Assembly: GCA_036637375.1 (NCBI GenBank)
Contig: JAVWMQ010000004.1
Span: 1-64,000, forward strand
Reading direction: 5' to 3'
Length of the DNA: 64,000 nt
Source: JAVWMQ01 sp036637375
GTDB lineage: Bacteria; Bacillota; Clostridia; Peptostreptococcales; Anaerovoracaceae
Below, in pieces: positions 19,003 to 27,512 of the stretch. How positions within the stretch are numbered: the stretch's first letter is position 1; each line of letters starts with the position of its first letter. The translations under genes and the position numbers were made by a program. The notes beneath the pieces are model-generated. The model was not told the DNA's origin. It did not search any database and saw only the letters and a program-made list of their open reading frames with translations.

Positions 19003-19031
19003 TTGACAGATGTAGTGGTTTATGATAAATT
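19003..19031 (+). promoter_or_regulatory. Promoter of ylxM-ffh operon
   Basis: TTGACA at 19003-19008, a 17-base spacer and TAAATT at 19026-19031, followed by the ylxM gene. The -35 is perfect and the -10 matches four of six bases. Confidence 0.6.
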
Positions 19032-19087
19032 AGTTGAGGTGGCAAGTGAGAGTACTTGACACATATAATTGGAGGAAGCAAATATTA

Positions 19088-19447
19088 ATGATGTTTGATG
19101 AAATTACAAGAGTTAGCCTGTTATATGATTTTTATGGTGAATTGCTTACAGATAGACAAAAGGATGTAATGAAATTATACCATGAAGAAAATTTGTCATT
19201 ATCTGAAATTGCAGATGAATTTGGAATTAGCAGACAGGGTGTACATGATGCTCTAAAGAATGCAGAGAAAGCATTAACTACATATGAGAGTAAACTTGGT
19301 TTAGTTAAGAAATTTGAAATAAACAAAGAGGCTGTAAATATGATAGACAGGGAGTTGAATATTCTTATTTCTGAAAACGACAATGTGGAATTAATTACGA
19401 GGCTTAAGGATATTAAGCAAATAATAGACAATATTAGTGAACAATAG
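19088..19447 (+). CDS. ylxM: YlxM/UPF0122 family HTH protein of the SRP operon
   Basis: Small protein with a sigma-70 region 4-like helix-turn-helix (LSLSEIADEFGISRQGVHDALKNAE) that in Streptococcus and relatives binds the SRP components and modulates SRP activity. I choose the ATG at 19088, 11 bases after GGAGGA, giving 119 residues; an upstream in-frame extension has no ribosome site and would overlap the promoter region. It lies 12 bases before ffh, its conserved neighbour. Confidence 0.9.
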   Translation: MMFDEITRVSLLYDFYGELLTDRQKDVMKLYHEENLSLSEIADEFGISRQGVHDALKNAEKALTTYESKLGLVKKFEINKEAVNMIDRELNILISENDNVELITRLKDIKQIIDNISEQ

Positions 19448-19459
19448 GAAGGAGCCAGT

Positions 19460-20797
19460 ATGGCATTTGAAGGATTATCAGACAAATTACAAGACGTCTT
19501 TAAAGGCCTTAAAGGTAAGGGCTCACTGACAGAAAAAGACATAGATACTGCAATGAGAGAGGTTAAATTAGCCTTGCTTGAAGCAGACGTAAACTTCAAG
19601 GTTGTTAAGGACTTTGTGAAGACTGTTAAGGAGAAATCCTTAGGGGCAGATGTTCTTGAAAGCTTAACACCTGCACAGCAAGTTATTAAAATAGTTGATG
19701 GCGAGTTAACTGAATTAATGGGTGGCTCAAACAGTAAACTTACATACTCACCGAGAGGATTTACAGTCCTATTAATGGTAGGTTTGCAAGGTACTGGTAA
19801 GACAACAACCTGTGGTAAGCTTGCATCATGGCTTAAACAAAATGGCAAAAAGCCAATGCTTTGCGCATGCGACATATATAGACCAGCAGCGATAGATCAG
19901 TTAGAAGTTGTTGGTAAATCTGTAGATACTCCTGTTTTTACAATGAGAGACTGCAAGGAACCAGAAAAAATTGCACTTAGTGCAATGAAGGAAGCTGAAG
20001 TAAAAGGTTACGACGTATTGATTGTCGATACTGCGGGACGTTTACAAATAGATGAAGCTTTGATGGAAGAGCTTGTTACAATCAAGTCTGCAATCAAGCC
20101 TCACGAAATATTGCTGGTAGTTGATGCACTTACAGGACAAGATGCTGTAAATGCTGCCGAAGGATTCAATGATAGACTTGGAATTGATGGAATAATCATG
20201 ACTAAGATGGATGGTGACTCAAGAGGTGGTGCTGCACTTTCAGCAAAAAAAGTAACTGGGAAACCTGTTAAATTCATAGGTATGGGTGAAAAGATGGATG
20301 CGCTTGAACCGTTCCATCCTGAACGTATGGCTAGTAGAATTCTAGGTATGGGCGATGTGATGTCTCTAATTGAGACTGCAGAAGCTGCATATGATGAGGA
20401 ACAGGCCGAAAGATTAGAAAAACGAATTAAGAAAAACCAATTTACATTGGAAGATTTCCTTGAGCAAATGGGGCAAATCAAAAAAATGGGTGGTGTATCT
20501 AAAATCGTTGGAATGATTCCAGGACTTAGCTCAAAACAAATGAGCGAGGTGGATATTGAACGAGGCGAAAAAGAATTCGTTCAGATGGAAGCCATTATCT
20601 ACTCAATGACCAAACAAGAGAGACAAGACCCGTCAATCTTAAATGCGAGTAGAAGGAAGAGAATTGCCGCAGGTTCAGGACAACCTGTTAGCAAAATAAA
20701 TAATTTGGTTAAGCGTTATCAGGAAACAAAAAAGATGATGAAACAGTTTTCTAAACCAAACGCTAAATTGCCAAGAATGTTTAAAGGTTTACAATAA
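19460..20797 (+). CDS. ffh: Signal recognition particle protein Ffh
   Basis: GTPase that binds signal sequences of membrane proteins together with the SRP RNA. N domain, then a G domain with GLQGTGKTTT, DTAGR and TKMDGD, then a methionine-rich M domain ending KLPRMFKGLQ. At 445 residues it is full length. AGGAAGGAG precedes the ATG. It is second in the SRP/ribosome-maturation operon. The SRP RNA gene is not in this window. Confidence 0.97.
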   Translation: MAFEGLSDKLQDVFKGLKGKGSLTEKDIDTAMREVKLALLEADVNFKVVKDFVKTVKEKSLGADVLESLTPAQQVIKIVDGELTELMGGSNSKLTYSPRGFTVLLMVGLQGTGKTTTCGKLASWLKQNGKKPMLCACDIYRPAAIDQLEVVGKSVDTPVFTMRDCKEPEKIALSAMKEAEVKGYDVLIVDTAGRLQIDEALMEELVTIKSAIKPHEILLVVDALTGQDAVNAAEGFNDRLGIDGIIMTKMDGDSRGGAALSAKKVTGKPVKFIGMGEKMDALEPFHPERMASRILGMGDVMSLIETAEAAYDEEQAERLEKRIKKNQFTLEDFLEQMGQIKKMGGVSKIVGMIPGLSSKQMSEVDIERGEKEFVQMEAIIYSMTKQERQDPSILNASRRKRIAAGSGQPVSKINNLVKRYQETKKMMKQFSKPNAKLPRMFKGLQ

Positions 20798-20824
20798 TTA
20801 ATATTTTTTAGGAGGAAATTACAA

Positions 20825-21064
20825 ATGGTAAAGATTAGATTAAAGAGAATGGGAGCAAACAAAAAGCCTTTTTATAGAGTGGTTGTTGCAGATTCACGTT
20901 CACCAAGAGACGGAAAGTTCATTGAAGAAATTGGGTACTTCAACCCATTAACTGAACCAGCAGATATTAAAATTGATGGAGAAAAAGCTCAGAAATGGTT
21001 AGGCGACGGTGCACAGCCTACAAGTACAGTTAAAGCACTTTTCAAAAAAGCAGGCATCATTTAA
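20825..21064 (+). CDS. rpsP: Ribosomal protein bS16
   Basis: Small-subunit protein, 79 residues, with the full family sequence (start MVKIRLKRMGANKKPFYRVVVADSRS in essence). A strong AGGAGG lies 8 bases before the ATG. It sits in the conserved order ffh-rpsP-khpA-rimM-trmD. Confidence 0.97.
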   Translation: MVKIRLKRMGANKKPFYRVVVADSRSPRDGKFIEEIGYFNPLTEPADIKIDGEKAQKWLGDGAQPTSTVKALFKKAGII

Positions 21065-21085
21065 GAGAGAAAGCGGTGAAGACTA

Positions 21086-21316
21086 ATGGTAGAATTGGTT
21101 GAGGTAATTGCAAAGTCACTAGTTGACAATAAGGAAGCTGTAGAAGTTTCTAAGTCAATGGACAAGCAGACTACTATTGTCCAGCTTAAGGTTGCCCCAG
21201 AAGATATGGGTAAAGTAATTGGTAAGCACGGAAGAATCGCAAAGGCTCTTCGTACTGTTGTAAAAGCAGCAGCAACAAAAGCAAACGAAAAAGTAGTAGT
21301 TGAGATAGTTCAATAA
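21086..21316 (+). CDS. khpA: KH-domain RNA-binding protein KhpA (YlqC)
   Basis: RNA-binding protein of 76 residues that, in streptococci and lactobacilli, pairs with KhpB to influence cell division and elongation. It is one KH domain, with the GKHGRIAKALR GxxG loop in the middle. It lies between rpsP and rimM, its usual place. Confidence 0.93.
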   Translation: MVELVEVIAKSLVDNKEAVEVSKSMDKQTTIVQLKVAPEDMGKVIGKHGRIAKALRTVVKAAATKANEKVVVEIVQ

Positions 21317-21324
21317 ATTATTAG

Positions 21325-21355
21325 GGCACATATATTCTGTTTGAGTATATGTGCC
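21325..21355 (+). promoter_or_regulatory. Hairpin between khpA and rimM
   Basis: GGCACATATA at 21325-21334 pairs with TATATGTGCC at 21346-21355 across an 11-base loop. No T run follows, so it is not an ordinary terminator; it may be a processing or stability element separating the two halves of the operon. It lies 20 bases before the rimM start. Confidence 0.6.
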
Positions 21356-21375
21356 TAAGTACTAAGTGGAGAGAT

Positions 21376-21873
21376 ATGGAAAAGATAACAATAGGAAAAG
21401 TAGTTAATGTTGTTGGGCTAAAAGGTGAGCTGAAAATATATAACTACTCAGATGACCGTGAAAGGTTTGAAAGACTTGAAGAAATATTTATTGGAAATAA
21501 CAAGCACAAAATTGAAAAAGTAAGATATAAAGACAATATGGTGATACTGAAAGTAGATGGTATAGATAATAGAGATCAAAGTGAAGCAGTAAAAAATCAA
21601 ATGGTATATATTACTGAGGACGATCTTGAAGAACTACCTGAAGGAGTTTACTATATTAGAGATATGATTGGTATGGAAGTTTTTTCACATGAGGGTGTTA
21701 AGTTAGGTATTCTTGATGATGTGAATACAAATGTACCACAGAAACTTTATGTTGTTAAGAGAGAAGGCAAGAGTGATATTTTGATACCTGGAGTTGATGA
21801 ATTCATTTTGGATATAGATATGGAAAAGAGAATTATTACGGTAAAAGTGATAGAGGGACTTTATGAAGATTAA
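21376..21873 (+). CDS. rimM: 16S rRNA processing protein RimM
   Basis: Assembly factor for the 30S head that binds uS19. I choose the ATG at 21376 (MEKITIGKVVNVVGLKGELK), just after TGGAGAG, giving 165 residues; a longer version would begin inside the upstream hairpin. RimM N-terminal barrel with the GxxGLKGE pattern, then a PRC-barrel with YYIRDMIGMEV. The end overlaps trmD by 11 bases. Confidence 0.94.
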   Translation: MEKITIGKVVNVVGLKGELKIYNYSDDRERFERLEEIFIGNNKHKIEKVRYKDNMVILKVDGIDNRDQSEAVKNQMVYITEDDLEELPEGVYYIRDMIGMEVFSHEGVKLGILDDVNTNVPQKLYVVKREGKSDILIPGVDEFILDIDMEKRIITVKVIEGLYED

Positions 21874-22603
21874 CGTTTTGACACTCTTTAAAGAAATGTT
21901 TGTTGCAGTTAAAGAAAGCAGCATTTTGGGCAAGGCCTGTGAAAAAGGTGCGTTAGAAATAACTTTAACAGATATAAGGGACTATACTTTAAATAAACAT
22001 AACAAAGTTGACGATTATCCCTATGGCGGAGGAGTTGGAATGCTAATGCAGGCTGAACCAATATTTAGATGTCTAGAGGATGTAGGGGCGAGAAATAAAA
22101 AGATAATCTATATGTCTCCAAAAGGCAAGGTTCTTAATCAAGAAAAAGTTTTTGAACTTGCAAAAGAGGAAGAACTTGTAATATTGTGTGGACATTATGA
22201 GGGTGTTGATCAAAGAGTGTTAGACTACTGGAATGTTGAAGAAATATCAATAGGCGACTACATTTTGACAGGAGGAGAGCCAGCTGCAATAGTCTTAATT
22301 GATTCAATTGCAAGGCTTGTACCAGGCGTGCTAGGTGATAAAACCTCAGCAACAGAGGAATCTATTTATTCCGGATTATTGGAGCATCCTCAATATACAA
22401 AACCAAGAGAATATGAAGGTCTATGTGTTCCTGAAGTATTAGTAAATGGAAACCATAAACTTATACATTTGTGGCAGTTTGAAAAATCTTTGGAACTTAC
22501 AAAACAAAGACGACCTGACTTGTTTGAAAAGTTTTGTGAAGATACTTCTGCTTTAACCAAAGAAGAAAAAATAATATTGGAAAAAATATGCAAAATGGTG
22601 TAA
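21863..22603 (+). CDS. trmD: tRNA (guanine-37-N1)-methyltransferase TrmD
   Basis: Methylates G37 of tRNAs to stop frameshifting. The 246-residue SPOUT enzyme has the family blocks GGVGMLMQAEPIF, YMSPKGKVLNQ and the knot region LCGHYEGVDQRV...EISIGDYILTGGE. It overlaps rimM by 11 bases. In most Firmicutes rplS (bL19) follows immediately; here an HlyD-like gene comes next. Confidence 0.97.
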   Translation: MKINVLTLFKEMFVAVKESSILGKACEKGALEITLTDIRDYTLNKHNKVDDYPYGGGVGMLMQAEPIFRCLEDVGARNKKIIYMSPKGKVLNQEKVFELAKEEELVILCGHYEGVDQRVLDYWNVEEISIGDYILTGGEPAAIVLIDSIARLVPGVLGDKTSATEESIYSGLLEHPQYTKPREYEGLCVPEVLVNGNHKLIHLWQFEKSLELTKQRRPDLFEKFCEDTSALTKEEKIILEKICKMV

Positions 22604-22624
22604 AATGTTATATGGAGATATATT

Positions 22625-23635
22625 ATGCCGAAGATAAAGAGAAAAACAATTTTAATCTTGGTGATGGTAGCATGTATCATATATGTGACGACAGAAATGC
22701 TTCCGGCACTCTTAGATAGAGTTACACCAACAGTAACTATAGAATATGGTGAATTAATCACAGAAGATGAAGTACCAGTTTATATCCTTAGAGATGAAAC
22801 TGTTTATTCTGCTACAACTTCGGGTAAGATAGAGTACAGGGTAGAGAATGGAACTCAAATTAAGGCGGGGAGCAAGGTTATTCGCTTTAAAAAGGATAAG
22901 GATGAAATCAAAGAAGGCTTTGATAAAACTGATACAAAAGGTAGCTTGACATCAAAGTATAATGATATTATTGACAAGCTTGGAACAGATGCTAAATTCT
23001 ATAATGGTGAGAAGGCTAAACAAAAGGGTGTATTTAGCACATTCATTGATGGTAACGAAAACTATTTTACAGTAGAAAATTTTGATAAAATAACAGAAGA
23101 AAAGGCAAAAGATTTATCTGATAAAGCCGAAGATGTATCAAGAGATAAGGTTTCAGCAAAAGAACCGATATATAAAATAACAGATAATAGTAAATGGTAT
23201 ATGATGTGTTTCATAGATTCGGAAAAAACAAGCAGATATGAAGAAGGCCATAGGGTAAAAGTTAGACTTCCAAAAGGCGAGGTTAAATGTACAGTAGAAA
23301 AGATTGTCGCAGATAAAGATAAGTGGAAAGTTCTTCTTTCTACAAATCGATATTGCAAAGGCTTTAATGAAATTAGAAGTGCTGATGCTATGGTTACGAC
23401 ATTAGATATTGAAGGTATATTAGTTCCAAATAGTTGCATTACAACTAAGAACGGTGTAGTTGGAGTATATGTTGTACAAAAGACTGGGGATAACACTTTT
23501 GTTCCCGTTAGGGTTCTTGGAAACGATGGGGAAACCTCAGCAGTTAGTGAAGGATATTTTTATGATAAAAAAGGAAACTTTGTTTCCAGTGTAAAGATAT
23601 ATGATGAAATAATCAAAAAACCAAAAAAAGAATAA
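22625..23635 (+). CDS. HlyD-like membrane-anchored protein of the division cluster
   Basis: A 336-residue protein with a basic N-terminus, one membrane helix (about residues 8-22) and an extracytoplasmic remainder. The segment YSATTSGKIEYRVENGTQIKAGSKV looks like the biotinyl-lipoyl-like half-motif of HlyD adaptor proteins, and the end has a matching strand-rich region. No exporter subunits lie next to it. Similar genes sit just upstream of yggS-sepF in other Clostridia, so a role tied to the envelope or division is possible. Function not known. Confidence 0.7.
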   Translation: MPKIKRKTILILVMVACIIYVTTEMLPALLDRVTPTVTIEYGELITEDEVPVYILRDETVYSATTSGKIEYRVENGTQIKAGSKVIRFKKDKDEIKEGFDKTDTKGSLTSKYNDIIDKLGTDAKFYNGEKAKQKGVFSTFIDGNENYFTVENFDKITEEKAKDLSDKAEDVSRDKVSAKEPIYKITDNSKWYMMCFIDSEKTSRYEEGHRVKVRLPKGEVKCTVEKIVADKDKWKVLLSTNRYCKGFNEIRSADAMVTTLDIEGILVPNSCITTKNGVVGVYVVQKTGDNTFVPVRVLGNDGETSAVSEGYFYDKKGNFVSSVKIYDEIIKKPKKE

Positions 23636-23662
23636 AAGTTTAAGCTAAGGAAGGTGCGTTAA

Positions 23663-24325
23663 ATGCAAGAGATTAAAAAAAATCTGGAAGATATAAGAAA
23701 CACCTTAAATGAAAACGTTCTTTTGGTTGCAGTTACAAAAACTCATACACCAGAAGAAATAAATGTTGCAATTGATGAAGGTGTAACAGACATTGGTGAA
23801 AATAAAGTACAAGAAATTTTAGATAAATATGAAAAAGTAAAACCAGTGAGATGGCATTTAATAGGGCATCTTCAAACAAACAAGGTTAAGTATATTATAG
23901 ATAAAGTAGCTATGATTCATTCTGTTGATTCTATGAAATTGGCAGCAGAAATAAATAAAAGAGCAGGTAGCCAAGGTATTTCGATGGACATTTTAATACA
24001 GGTTAACCCAGCACAAGAAGAAAGCAAGTTTGGTATTAAAACAGAAGAAACTAAGGACATGATAAATGAAATATTAGAAACGTGTCCGAATATAAATATT
24101 AAAGGCTTGATGTGTATTGCACCATTTGAAGAAAATCCAGAAGATGTAAGAGGTTATTTCGCAATGGTAAAAGAGCAATATGATGAGTTTAGTCAAATTA
24201 GTCATGAAAGACTTGATTTTAAATATTTATCAATGGGAATGTCACACGATTACAAGGTGGCAATGGAAGAAGGATCAAATTTAGTGAGAGTAGGTAGCGC
24301 AATTTTTGGTACTAGAGTATATTAA
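23663..24325 (+). CDS. PLP homeostasis protein, YggS/YlmE family
   Basis: Binds pyridoxal 5'-phosphate and balances free PLP and amino-acid pools. The 220-residue TIM-barrel protein has VAVTKTH with the PLP lysine, IGENKVQE, WHLIGHLQTNKV and LSMGMSHDYKVAMEEGSNLVRVGSAIFG, all family hallmarks. RBS AAGGAAGG. It is the usual neighbour of sepF in Gram-positives (ylmE). Confidence 0.95.
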   Translation: MQEIKKNLEDIRNTLNENVLLVAVTKTHTPEEINVAIDEGVTDIGENKVQEILDKYEKVKPVRWHLIGHLQTNKVKYIIDKVAMIHSVDSMKLAAEINKRAGSQGISMDILIQVNPAQEESKFGIKTEETKDMINEILETCPNINIKGLMCIAPFEENPEDVRGYFAMVKEQYDEFSQISHERLDFKYLSMGMSHDYKVAMEEGSNLVRVGSAIFGTRVY

Positions 24326-24341
24326 TTATTAGGAGGATCAC

Positions 24342-24812
24342 ATGGGAGTATTCGATAAGTTTAAGGATTTAGTTGGAATTGAAGAAATCGATGAAGACGA
24401 TATCACAGAAGAAGAAATAGCCGAGGCTGAAAGCCGCATTGAGAGACAACCAATAGACGCAAAACCTCGTTACCAAAGAACGAATAGGGAAAACGTAGTG
24501 CCTTTAAATAGCAGAGCTACATCAGCACTTAAGTTAGTTGTAATTGAGCCTACAGGATTTGATGAATCACCAAGATTAGTGGATTCTTTAAAGGACAGGA
24601 AACCAGTAATTATCAATCTTGAGAGAATTGATTCAGAAACAGCTAGAAAGATTTTTGATTTCCTAAGTGGAGCAACATATGCTTTAAATGGAAATGTACA
24701 AAAAATCGCAAACAATATTTTTGTATTTGCACCGGAGAATGTTGATATAACTGCAAATGATAGCGGAAGTGAATTCGATTTTTCTGGAATTAATAAAGAT
24801 ACTTGGAGGTAG
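24342..24812 (+). CDS. sepF: Cell division protein SepF
   Basis: Membrane-binding partner of FtsZ that supports septum formation. The 156-residue protein has an N-terminal amphipathic start (MGVFDKFKDLVGIEE), a flexible acidic/charged linker and the conserved SepF core (KPVIINLERIDSETARKIFDFLSGATYALNG). Strong AGGAGG. Only 4 bases separate it from divIVA; ylmG and ylmH, which usually lie in between, are missing here. Confidence 0.95.
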   Translation: MGVFDKFKDLVGIEEIDEDDITEEEIAEAESRIERQPIDAKPRYQRTNRENVVPLNSRATSALKLVVIEPTGFDESPRLVDSLKDRKPVIINLERIDSETARKIFDFLSGATYALNGNVQKIANNIFVFAPENVDITANDSGSEFDFSGINKDTWR

Positions 24813-24816
24813 ATAG

Positions 24817-25374
24817 ATGATTACACCAGCAGAAATTCAAAACAAAGATTTTTCTAAAAGCCTAAGAGGCTACAATGAAGAAGAAGTTGATATGTTCCTT
24901 GATCTTATTACACTTGATTTAGAAAAGTTAATAAAAGAGAATATCAACCTAAAGGCGCAAGTTGCAACACTTGAAAAAGAAAAGGGTGACATTGATGGCA
25001 CAGATATCTCAATTAGAGAAACTCTTGAAACAGCCAAAGCCTTAATGGATGATATTTCAGCAAGTTCTGAAAAAAGAGCTCAGAATTTATTGCGAAACGC
25101 AGAAGCTGATGCTGCAATATTAATAAAGGATGCTAAACTTCAGTCAGAAAGACTAAAAGAAGAAAGTGCTGAATTAGCAAGAAATTATAAAGTATTTAGA
25201 GAAGAATACAAGAGAATGTTAGAAAGAGAACTTAGTAAGATGAATGACGAACCTGGAATTAAATTGGAAGAGTCAAAAGAAGATCAGTTAAGTTCTATAT
25301 TTGGTATGAATTCTAGCGAAAGCGTAAGTGAAGACGATGATCGCAAAACTAGAATTAATATTAAGTACGAATAA
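24817..25374 (+). CDS. divIVA: Division/polarity protein DivIVA
   Basis: Binds curved membrane at septa and poles. The 185-residue protein starts with the typical ITPAEIQNKDFSKSLRGYNEEEVDMFLD lipid-binding domain (shown here only in outline: positions 1-32) and continues as coiled coil to about residue 145, with a charged C-terminal tail. GGAGG lies at the end of sepF, so translation is probably coupled. Confidence 0.94.
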   Translation: MITPAEIQNKDFSKSLRGYNEEEVDMFLDLITLDLEKLIKENINLKAQVATLEKEKGDIDGTDISIRETLETAKALMDDISASSEKRAQNLLRNAEADAAILIKDAKLQSERLKEESAELARNYKVFREEYKRMLERELSKMNDEPGIKLEESKEDQLSSIFGMNSSESVSEDDDRKTRINIKYE

Positions 25375-25387
25375 ATTAGTTAGGAGG

Positions 25388-25406
25388 CGGGGCATTTTGT
25401 GCCCCG
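25388..25406 (+). promoter_or_regulatory. Hairpin between ribosome site and start of lspA
   Basis: CGGGGCA at 25388-25394 pairs with TGCCCCG at 25400-25406 across a 5-base loop. It begins one base after a perfect AGGAGG (25382-25387) and ends 8 bases before the ATG at 25415. Folded, it would bring the ribosome site to an ideal distance from the ATG. The T-rich stretch after it means a weak terminator/attenuator is the alternative reading. Confidence 0.6.
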
Positions 25407-25414
25407 TAGTTTTT

Positions 25415-25867
25415 ATGTATTATATTGTTATAATTGCTGTCGTGCTAATTGATCAAATCATTAAGATTATGGTGCGAGGTCAGATGGAGTTATTTGAGAG
25501 TTACCCACTTTTGGGGGATTTTTTTTCTTTTACATATATTGAAAATTATGGTGCTGCATTTAGTATGTTTAGTGGTCAAAGATTTGTACTTTTGGCTATA
25601 CCAACAGCAGTGGTTGTTTTGGGCATATACTATTTGATGATTAATAAAAATAAAAAAGACAAGATTATGCTTTATAGTGTTGCACTTTTAATTGGAGGAG
25701 GACTTGGCAACTTAATTGATAGGTTCATTTTTGGAAGTGTTACAGATTATTTTGATTTAAAAAGTTTTGCTATATTTAATTTTGCAGATATATGTGTTTG
25801 TGTAGGGTGTTTTTTGATTTGTATATATGTGATTTTTTTGGAGGGAAGAAAAGAACGTGAAAAATAA
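25415..25867 (+). CDS. lspA: Lipoprotein signal peptidase
   Basis: Membrane aspartyl protease that cleaves signal peptides of lipoproteins. Four hydrophobic segments, the ENYGAAFSMF block and the GGGLGNLIDR...VTDYFDL and FNFADICV regions with the two catalytic aspartates are present. The start is not settled: ATG at 25415 (150 residues, hairpin between it and AGGAGG) or TTG at 25397 (156 residues, 9 bases from AGGAGG but inside the hairpin). Family N-termini begin at the first helix (YYIVIIAVVLIDQ), which favours the ATG. The end overlaps the next gene by 11 bases. Confidence 0.93.
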   Translation: MYYIVIIAVVLIDQIIKIMVRGQMELFESYPLLGDFFSFTYIENYGAAFSMFSGQRFVLLAIPTAVVVLGIYYLMINKNKKDKIMLYSVALLIGGGLGNLIDRFIFGSVTDYFDLKSFAIFNFADICVCVGCFLICIYVIFLEGRKEREK

Positions 25868-26783
25868 TATATGGATAATTACGCCACAAGATGCAGGGAT
25901 TAGGCTTGATGCGTGGCTTGCAAAAACTATTGAAGAAAAATCTCGAAGTTTTTGTCAGAAACTTGTTGATGATGGATGTGTCAAAGTTAATGGCAATGAG
26001 TGTAGTGTTAAAAAATATAAGCTAAAGGAAAGTGATGAAATTATAGTAGATATACCAGAGCCCAAAGAGGTGGCCATAGTTTCAGAAGATATTCCATTAA
26101 ACATAGTTTACGAAGATGAAGATGTATTGGTTATAGATAAAGTTAAGGGCATGGTAGTTCATCCTGCTGTTGGGAATTATCAAGGAACCATGGTGAATGC
26201 TATTATGCATCATTGTGGCGATAGTTTATCATCGATTAATGGGGAAATTAGACCAGGAATAGTTCATAGAATTGACAAAGATACTAGTGGTTTAATTATG
26301 GTAGCAAAAAATGATTTTGCTCATAATTCCTTAGCTAAGCAACTTGCAGAACACACAATCACAAGAGGATACAAGGCAATAGTTTATAACAATTTCAAAG
26401 ATGATCAGGGCAAAGTGGATGCACCAATAGGTAGAAATAAAAAAAATAGGCTGAAACAAGCTATTGATTATGAAAATGGTAAGAGAGCTGTAACGAACTA
26501 CAAGGTTTTAGAAAAGTATTCTAAGTTTTGTCTTATTGAAGCAAGACTTGAAACAGGTAGAACCCATCAAATTAGAGTTCATATGGCAAGTATCAATCAT
26601 CCATTGCTAGGGGATTTTGTATATGGACCAGAAAAAAATAAATATAAGATAAGTGGACAGATGCTTCATGCTTATTTGCTTGGATTTGTTCACCCAAGAA
26701 CAGAGGAATATATGGAATTTACAAGTGAACTTCCGGAAATATTTGTAACAACAATTGAAAAATTAAAGAAGGAGATGCAATGA
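25857..26783 (+). CDS. RluD-family 23S rRNA pseudouridine synthase
   Basis: Isomerises uridines in 23S rRNA. The 308-residue protein has an N-terminal S4 RNA-binding domain (about 14-75) and the RluA/RluD catalytic domain with HRIDKDTSGL, catalytic Asp140, and RTHQIRVHMA. The start is GTG, 11 bases after GGAGGG and inside the end of lspA, the conserved lspA-rluD (ylyB) pair of Firmicutes. Exact target sites cannot be read from sequence. Confidence 0.94.
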   Translation: MKNNIWIITPQDAGIRLDAWLAKTIEEKSRSFCQKLVDDGCVKVNGNECSVKKYKLKESDEIIVDIPEPKEVAIVSEDIPLNIVYEDEDVLVIDKVKGMVVHPAVGNYQGTMVNAIMHHCGDSLSSINGEIRPGIVHRIDKDTSGLIMVAKNDFAHNSLAKQLAEHTITRGYKAIVYNNFKDDQGKVDAPIGRNKKNRLKQAIDYENGKRAVTNYKVLEKYSKFCLIEARLETGRTHQIRVHMASINHPLLGDFVYGPEKNKYKISGQMLHAYLLGFVHPRTEEYMEFTSELPEIFVTTIEKLKKEMQ

Positions 26784-27406
26784 ACAAAAGAAGCTTTAAA
26801 CCAGGAACAATGCTAAATCCTGTGCCAGTAGTAATGGTTTCAGTTGGAACTATGGAAGGCGAAAATAATATAATTACAATTGCGTGGACAGGTATTATTA
26901 ATTCTGAACCACCTATGACTTATGTATCCATTAGAAAAGAACGTTTTTCTCATCATATCATTGAGGAAAATCAAGAATTTGTTATAAATCTAGTTAATGA
27001 GAAACTAACATTTGCTACTGATTTTTGTGGAGTTAAATCAGGAAAAGATTTAGATAAATGGGAAGTACAAAATTTGACTCGTGAAAAAGGCAAAGTTGTA
27101 AATGTTCCAATGATTAAAGAATCTCCAGTGAATTTAGAGTGTAAGGTTGTTGATATAAAGAGAATGCCTACCCATGATATGTATATTGGAGAAATAGTAA
27201 ACGTAAATGTGGACGAAAGTCTAATTAATGAAAATGGTAGAATTGAACTTGATAAGGCCAAGATGGTATGCTATAACCATGGAGAATATTTTGGAATAAA
27301 GAGAGAACCTCTTGGCAAGTTTGGCTATTCAATAATGAAACCAAAGACAAAGAAGAGACTTGCAAAAGCTAAGCAAGGCAAATTCACTAAAGCAAAGAAA
27401 AAATAA
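26780..27406 (+). CDS. Flavin reductase / flavoredoxin-like FMN protein
   Basis: A 208-residue protein of the flavin-reductase-like FMN-binding split-barrel family. The PVVMVSVGT...NIITIAWTGIINSEPPMTYVSIRK stretch (positions about 15-54) and the later ECKVVDIKRMPTHDMYIGEIV segment match flavoredoxins of anaerobes, which shuttle electrons with FMN. The lysine-rich tail is unusual but not diagnostic. It overlaps the upstream gene by 4 bases (ATGA). The redox partner is unknown. Confidence 0.85.
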   Translation: MNKRSFKPGTMLNPVPVVMVSVGTMEGENNIITIAWTGIINSEPPMTYVSIRKERFSHHIIEENQEFVINLVNEKLTFATDFCGVKSGKDLDKWEVQNLTREKGKVVNVPMIKESPVNLECKVVDIKRMPTHDMYIGEIVNVNVDESLINENGRIELDKAKMVCYNHGEYFGIKREPLGKFGYSIMKPKTKKRLAKAKQGKFTKAKKK

Positions 27407-27452
27407 AATTGCCACAGATGATTTATATGAAGGCAAATCATCTGCAGCAATT
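27392..27452 (-). terminator. Terminator for the Gin-like gene (minus strand)
   Basis: Long hairpin: AATTGC (27407-27412) pairs with GCAATT (27447-27452), and CAGATGATTT (27415-27424) with AAATCATCTG (27435-27444), separated by a CA/CA internal loop. Read on the minus strand it runs straight into a T-rich tail (27392-27406 as A-rich on the plus strand), so it acts mainly for the minus-strand gene, and may also stop the flavin reductase transcript. Confidence 0.7.
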
Positions 27453-27512
27453 AAAAGAAAGTAACCCCAGTATATGTTAAAACAATATTTGTTTCAACTA
27501 TTTAAGTTATAG

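Noticed and set aside
19056..19069. TTGACA next to TATAAT just before ylxM
   Set aside because: Only two bases separate the hexamers, so they cannot form one promoter; the pair at 19003/19026 has the right spacing.
22625..23635. Periplasmic adaptor of a drug exporter
   Set aside because: The HlyD-like resemblance is partial and no ABC, MFS or RND subunit is adjacent; the position in the division cluster argues for another role.
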